From positions 124,324-188,323 of the forward strand of contig VWZS01002702.1 of NCBI GenBank assembly GCA_013397075.1: DNA of 64,000 nt, given 5' to 3'. The notes beneath the pieces are model-generated. The model was not told the origin of the DNA. It saw nothing but the letters and a program-made list of their open reading frames with translations, and did not search any database. The DNA is from Rhabdornis inornatus. Taxonomy: Eukaryota; Chordata; Aves; Passeriformes; Rhabdornithidae. The translations under genes and the position numbers were made by a program. Positions 59,231-64,000 of the stretch are shown piece by piece; within the stretch, counting starts at the first letter, position 1, and every line of letters starts with the position of its first letter.

Positions 59231-61639
59231 AATGTCTGTCAGCCTCTTTAGAGTCTTTCTATGATTTTTCAGGATCCTGATATGCTCTTTGACCCAGCTG
59301 CCTCAACATGCTGCTGCTACTCTCTTGCCTCTCTTCTTTTCTCCAGTGCGGTACAGAATTTGTATTAGTTGTACAGCCTGTGCCTTGTGTTCTAATTTAA
59401 AATTCTGATGTGATCTTTAACAGAATTACCTCAATTTCAGGAGTTTAAAATCACAAGAATGTAGGATTACTGCAATATTGCCTGATGCCACCCTGCATGT
59501 CCTGTAAGGGTTACTCTTAAAGGAGGCACAAAGGTGGAGCAGGCTCTATACTGCCTCTCCCTGGGTCAGCTCTAACATTAGGGCATGGATGAAACATTTC
59601 CAATTTCTCCTAAAGGGCTACACAGCAGGATGCATTGCACCAGCAGTTTGCAGTATGTGTCGAAAGGCTGCAGCATATGCTCTCTCCTCACTGCACTCAC
59701 CTCCACAAATTTAACTCCAGCAACTTTAACAGATGCTGAGCCTGAGATATTGGGACAATGTATTGATACTCAGGAGGGAATCACACTGGAGGCTTTCTTT
59801 CCTTCCTTCCTTGTTCACAAAACACTAGAAACAACATGAATCTTACTGTTCAGGGTATTGTAGTTCGTGAATGGAAAGCTATTTTCATGCCTGTAAGAAG
59901 CTATGAAAAGTGTTATTCTGGAAAAACCAATCTACTGTAAAACTTAAGTAATGCTATCTGAAACTGCTGATTTCACTGTGACCTCAAGTGGCATATTAAC
60001 TTTGTAAAAACTATTCCAAATAAACACAGATTCTTATCTGCATTTACTTGCTTTGAATTTTATGGAAGCAGCAGTTTCTCACTACGATAAGCCCAGATCA
60101 GAAAGTGTTTTCTTCTGAATTCAGATCAACCAAATGGGCATCTCTATCTGAATTCATTAATGCAGCTGATCTCTGGTCTTCAGCATAGGTGGGAGTTTCA
60201 TGTGGTAAAAGAGGTGTAACTTTTTTACACAGAATTATGTATTTATATACACTGTGTGCCAAACAGCCAGAGCCAGAGAAACACACTCCAATAAACTGTG
60301 GTTAATAAAAATTACTGTTCTTTCATGCAACTCCAGTTTGACAAGGGTCCTTTATAGATTTCTAATCCCAATTACATTAGATTTTTTTTAACCTAACTTA
60401 TTGTACTATGAGCCAATACTGTATTATTGTAAACATCCTTTCAGTGTTTTCCTTTTATAAAGAAGGACCACAAGATTATTTCAAGAGGATAATAATGATA
60501 ATTATATAACATATGGATAACATATGAATTGCATGCACCATTTAAGGATCCGTTAATTTTTGTCTATTTGTTGAAATGCTGAATGAGAGTAATTCTTAAG
60601 ATTTCCCATAAACATCACAATAGAAGATAAACATAATTTTTTCTGTTGTAGTTACTATTTCCTACAAGCTCTTTTCCTATAATCTGAAAACAATTCCTAC
60701 AATGCAAAAAATTCTAGGAATGTGGGATTTTTTTTCAAATTTGGCTGATAGTCAATTTTAAATTTTTTTCCATTCATATCAGATTCTTCTGGGAACCTAT
60801 ACAGAAGGAATGCAGATCATTAGCAAGTTACTATTATTAAAAAATGCAAACCTTCATCAAGTCCTTTTGTTGAAAAAGATCCTGGGCCCATTAATTCCAG
60901 CTGCTGAGCAGCCATAGCTCCAAGAGAAGTCAGTAGGAGGTAAAGGTGCTCAGCCTCTCCAGAAGTAGACAATATTGCATGAAAATAGATCTATCATAGT
61001 AAATTGAAATGCTGCAAGTACAGAAAGGATTGTTCAGTATCTACTATAAAATATAAATCTATAGAGACTGTTTTCACAAAACAATCTGAGTTGCAGTGTG
61101 AAAGACGATACTTTCAGTGCAAGCCCTATAAGGAACAGGGCAGATTCCCATTGCTACTGTATTTTTTTTTTTATTTTTTATTTTTAGATATTTATCCTCC
61201 TTCTACAAGTTGAAGGTATAACTCCTCTGTTTTACCTTCATAGATGATACTTAAGTACATATTCTGCTTGCTCTCAATTGCTCCCTGGTCCCTGTTGGAT
61301 CAGTGGCAGTGTGGAGCATGCATTATATCAAGTGTGCACTCACAGCTCAGCCTCACAACCACCCAGGCTTTGCACCCGGGGTGGGTCTTTACACCAAAAT
61401 TGTGTTAGCACACCGGACAGAGTAAGCTACAGCTTAGGAGGCAAAGAAAGTATATGAACCTGTGGCATAATATATTTGACTTTCAATTTACTTACCATTA
61501 CTTAAGTATTATCATTATCATTATTTATGCTATTTAAAAGCTTCTCTGGAAGCTATTATCTAATAAAAGTATTTTTGATACTTTGAACAGTAAAGCTCGT
61601 ACATAAGTTTATTAATTTATGCTAATAAAGATTAAAAAA
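59231..61639. other. Intergenic, no gene recognised
   Basis: AT-rich DNA without coding signal. A short GC-richer patch at 61290-61430 is unassigned, and a T-rich run lies at 61161-61185. Confidence 0.65.
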
Positions 61640-61920
61640 AGACTACCAAAACATTTTCAGCCATTGATTGTATAATTGGATAATGTGTGTTAAACAGCTG
61701 ACTTTTGCCAGTTTACACATTGTAAACATTGGCAATCTTGAATGGTTTTCATGCCACCTCTCCCAAAACAAGCTTTTTTTGAGGAGGACATATATTGTAT
61801 GCAGGGAGAAACAATCTAACTTGCTATGAAGCTGGTGACCCAGAGAGCCACAGCTTGGCTTTCAGTTTACTTTGTTTGGGGGCAGTGAAATTACATTATT
61901 CTTTATCTGAGGTCTCTCCC
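61640..61920. promoter_or_regulatory. Candidate conserved non-coding element with inverted forkhead sites
   Basis: GTTTACA CAT TGTAAAC at 61711-61727 is two inverted forkhead-type cores, within a longer hairpin at 61707-61733. GAAACAATCTAAC (SOX-like) and TTTACTTTGTTTGGGG follow. Motif reading only. Confidence 0.3.
61707..61733. repeat. Inverted repeat around paired forkhead-like cores
   Basis: GCCAGTTTACA pairs with TGTAAAC..TGGC, with a two-base bulge (AT) and loop CAT. Confidence 0.85.
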
Positions 61921-63059
61921 ATAGCACAGTCAGGTACCTGGTGATGCCCTTTCATGGGCTGCTCACCACATGCACAAGGCATCCTGCTTCTTCCTCAGGA
62001 CTCTTCACAGCAGCATTTCCTTAGTAATCCTTGTGGACAGTTGCTTTTTTGGTCAATTATCTGTGCCAAAAATTGGAAACAAATCCAATTTTTTTCTCCT
62101 CTCTACCCATGGCAAAATACAGTTCTTCTGTCACTTGCTCAAGTTGTAAAATGCAGTTTGTGGATTTACCTGTTAATTTAAACTGCTCTGTACTCCTGTG
62201 GTGGTTCAGGGCAGATGTGTAGCATCCTGTAACACCCATTCACTTAGCATATGTCAACTAATGACAGAGTTGACAAAGATGTTTTAAACAACATAATTTG
62301 CTTTTCAAAACAATGAAACAATGTTGCATTCAGCAGTTTGGCCCAACTGTTAATGAATTGGGGTTGCTGGGAGTAACCGAGTAACACATAGCAAAAACCA
62401 TCGAGTTTAATGTTCTGCTTAAGTCCGTCTTAGACCTGGGTCTTAGTGCTTTCAGGATCTCTGTTACTGAGAAGGAGTTTTTGGAGCTTATTTAAGTGGG
62501 GGGTTATTATATTTGTACTGTAAATGAGCTGTTCTGGAGGAAATCCTTGGAGAATCTCCACCAGAATAGGACACAACAAATAGAACAGCAGCTGCAGCAT
62601 CAGCATGCTCCTCACACTTTCAGCTAGCAGCTCAATGAAACATTTTGGCAAGGCAGAGGACTCAGTGGGTGCCAGATTGGCACTGGTATCTATTGTGTTT
62701 TCTTTGCCTTATAGGATTTTTAAAAAAAATTGTCCATCTATTTTTATGATACCACAGCTTGAAATAAGGTGGAAAAAGGGAAAGTAATTAATTCTTCTTT
62801 AGGGTCTCTTCCCTGTCATGGACTTTTGTCTTTATTCTTCTACTTTATTCATCATGCTAGGAAAAGTATTCAAACACCTGATGTAGAGGACAAGTTCCTG
62901 GAACACAATGAAACATTTTAAGGGAAAGAATTTCCTTGACATTAGCACCATAGTTTCTTACATAGATTGGTCTCTGTTTTCAAACTGAAGTGTTTATAAA
63001 AGCATGCTGATCTCATGCAGTACAGCAGAGAACAGGGCTGCCTTATTTCCAGAATCAGA
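61921..63059. other. Intergenic, no gene recognised
   Basis: AT-rich unique DNA; overlapping short frames on both strands near 62030-62240 have no protein signal. Confidence 0.65.
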
Positions 63060-63620
63060 AGTAAACAGCTGTGCCACTGTTGTGTAATGCTCAGGCTAAG
63101 TGGGGGACCTGCTGAGGACAGAGCCTATCAATTCAAGAGAATTGGCAACATAATTGGCAATACATTATGTTTAACATAGTGTAATTACTAGAAAGGGGAC
63201 GGAATGGAATTATCTCAGTGAACATTCTGTGCACTGTCTTGGAGTGACTTCTAGATCTATATATATGGGCTTCCTTTGTTGACAGTTTCAGCAGGAAATG
63301 TTCCATGTTGAACATAGTTAGTTCTGGTCTAGGAGCTACATTTATGATTAGAATTCCCCTCAGTATCTGTCTTTGGGAGGTAGAAAATATGGCTACCTAA
63401 TGCAAAGTCTGACTACCTGCTTCTTAAGTAGTGTGTCACAAGAGCATCCTCTGTAGAGGCTCTGCAGTCACCACTAGTTCCCAATTAACTTGCAGCCTGT
63501 TGACTTTAACCTGTAAATCCCTAGATGCCTTGGGACTAGGCCAGCTGACACTGTTTGTGATATTCCTGCAGCTGTCATCAACAAATCATCATTGTGCCAT
63601 TTTTTTTGCACTAATGTGCT
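63060..63620. promoter_or_regulatory. Candidate conserved non-coding segment
   Basis: Repeat-free mixed composition with ACATAATTGGCAATACATTA, AGTGTAATTACTAG, CCCAATTAACTTGCAGCC and AACAAATCATCATTG. Suggestive only; runs close to the right edge. Confidence 0.25.
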
Positions 63621-64000
63621 ATTTTCTTCAGAACTGATCCACACTGAGCAACAAGATGCTGAACTCCATGTCTTGTCTTTCACATGTGGTGCTTCTGTGG
63701 GTGTGTTGGATGAATGGTGGCATAAAGGAGTATATGAGAGTGCAGCTTACGCACAGTAAAAACTGATAGCGCATTTAGAATTAATACAAGCCCACAATAA
63801 ATGTAATTAATAAGAGCTCTGGAGAAGCTCAGAATAAATAATTTTGTCCACATTTGACAGCTAGACTGAAAAATCTGCTTGTGACAAATGCAAAAGGATA
63901 GAAGTTGCCTTTGCAAAAGATATGAATGTGTTTAAAAGTATCTAAACAGATGATGATATTTCATGTTATGAACAGCTATACTCAGAACTATGTTTCTGGA
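63621..64000. other. Intergenic, right edge
   Basis: AT-rich; nothing recognised. Confidence 0.6.

Noticed and set aside
1..64000. CRISPR arrays, operons, prophage or bacterial-type systems
   Set aside because: Spliced vertebrate gene, LINE and LTR content show nuclear animal DNA; no regularly spaced repeats or bacterial gene layout present.
1..64000. tRNA, rRNA or snRNA genes
   Set aside because: No cloverleaf box A/B pattern or recognisable rRNA/snRNA core was seen by eye; a covariance-model scan would be the decisive test.

Overview
The window is vertebrate nuclear DNA, almost certainly from a bird. Two things point there: a 3'-truncated CR1 LINE (27.4-28.6 kb) with further CR1 scraps, and a degraded ERVL-type LTR of a kind common in avian genomes (46.66-47.25 kb). 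The only protein-coding gene I can support is N4BP1 (NEDD4-binding protein 1), on the minus strand. I cannot name the species.

Layout. Positions 1-446 are the start of the N4BP1 3' UTR, which runs off the left edge. The gene has seven coding exons, from the stop at 447 to the start codon at 17420: exon 7 447-777, exon 6 2842-2949, exon 5 4420-4527, exon 4 5808-5904, exon 3 6297-6427, exon 2 10703-12453, exon 1 17178-17420. All six introns have GT..AG ends and the phases join without a frameshift. The coding sequence is 2769 nt, giving 922 residues. The protein has an N-terminal KH-like part, a long disordered centre with a UBA-like helical block and two SUMO-interaction-like motifs, a complete NYN/PIN ribonuclease domain split over exons 2-6, and a C-terminal CoCUN ubiquitin/NEDD8-binding segment. 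A CpG island covers exon 1 and the putative promoter. In the 5' leader a 40-codon upstream ORF ends in a TGATG overlap with the N4BP1 start.

Intron 1 is disturbed by assembly. A 2 kb block occurs two to three times (12613-12906, 12908-14667, 14974-16819), and each copy boundary is a single N. The copies differ only by one base and one A-run length, and one break falls exactly at an A10 run. The simplest reading is unmerged overlapping contigs, so real intron 1 would be about 2.4 kb rather than 4.7 kb. A 304-base orphan piece (14669-14972: GC-box DNA plus an antisense CR1 fragment) sits between the copies.

From about 17.9 kb to the right edge (46 kb) I see no coding exon. This is AT-rich intergenic DNA with one CR1, one LTR, simple repeats and a 27-N gap in an AT tract at 29130-29156. 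In mammals N4BP1 is followed by a long gene desert before CBLN1, and this stretch probably corresponds to the start of it. Several segments, mostly after 35 kb, are dense in homeodomain, PBX/MEIS, POU and forkhead-like words and look like developmental conserved non-coding elements. That is inference without an alignment. A few perfect inverted repeats stand out, the best being a 22-bp-arm hairpin at 39453-39501.

I found no new biological system here. The most useful points are the false duplication in intron 1, the TGATG upstream ORF, and the candidate enhancers.
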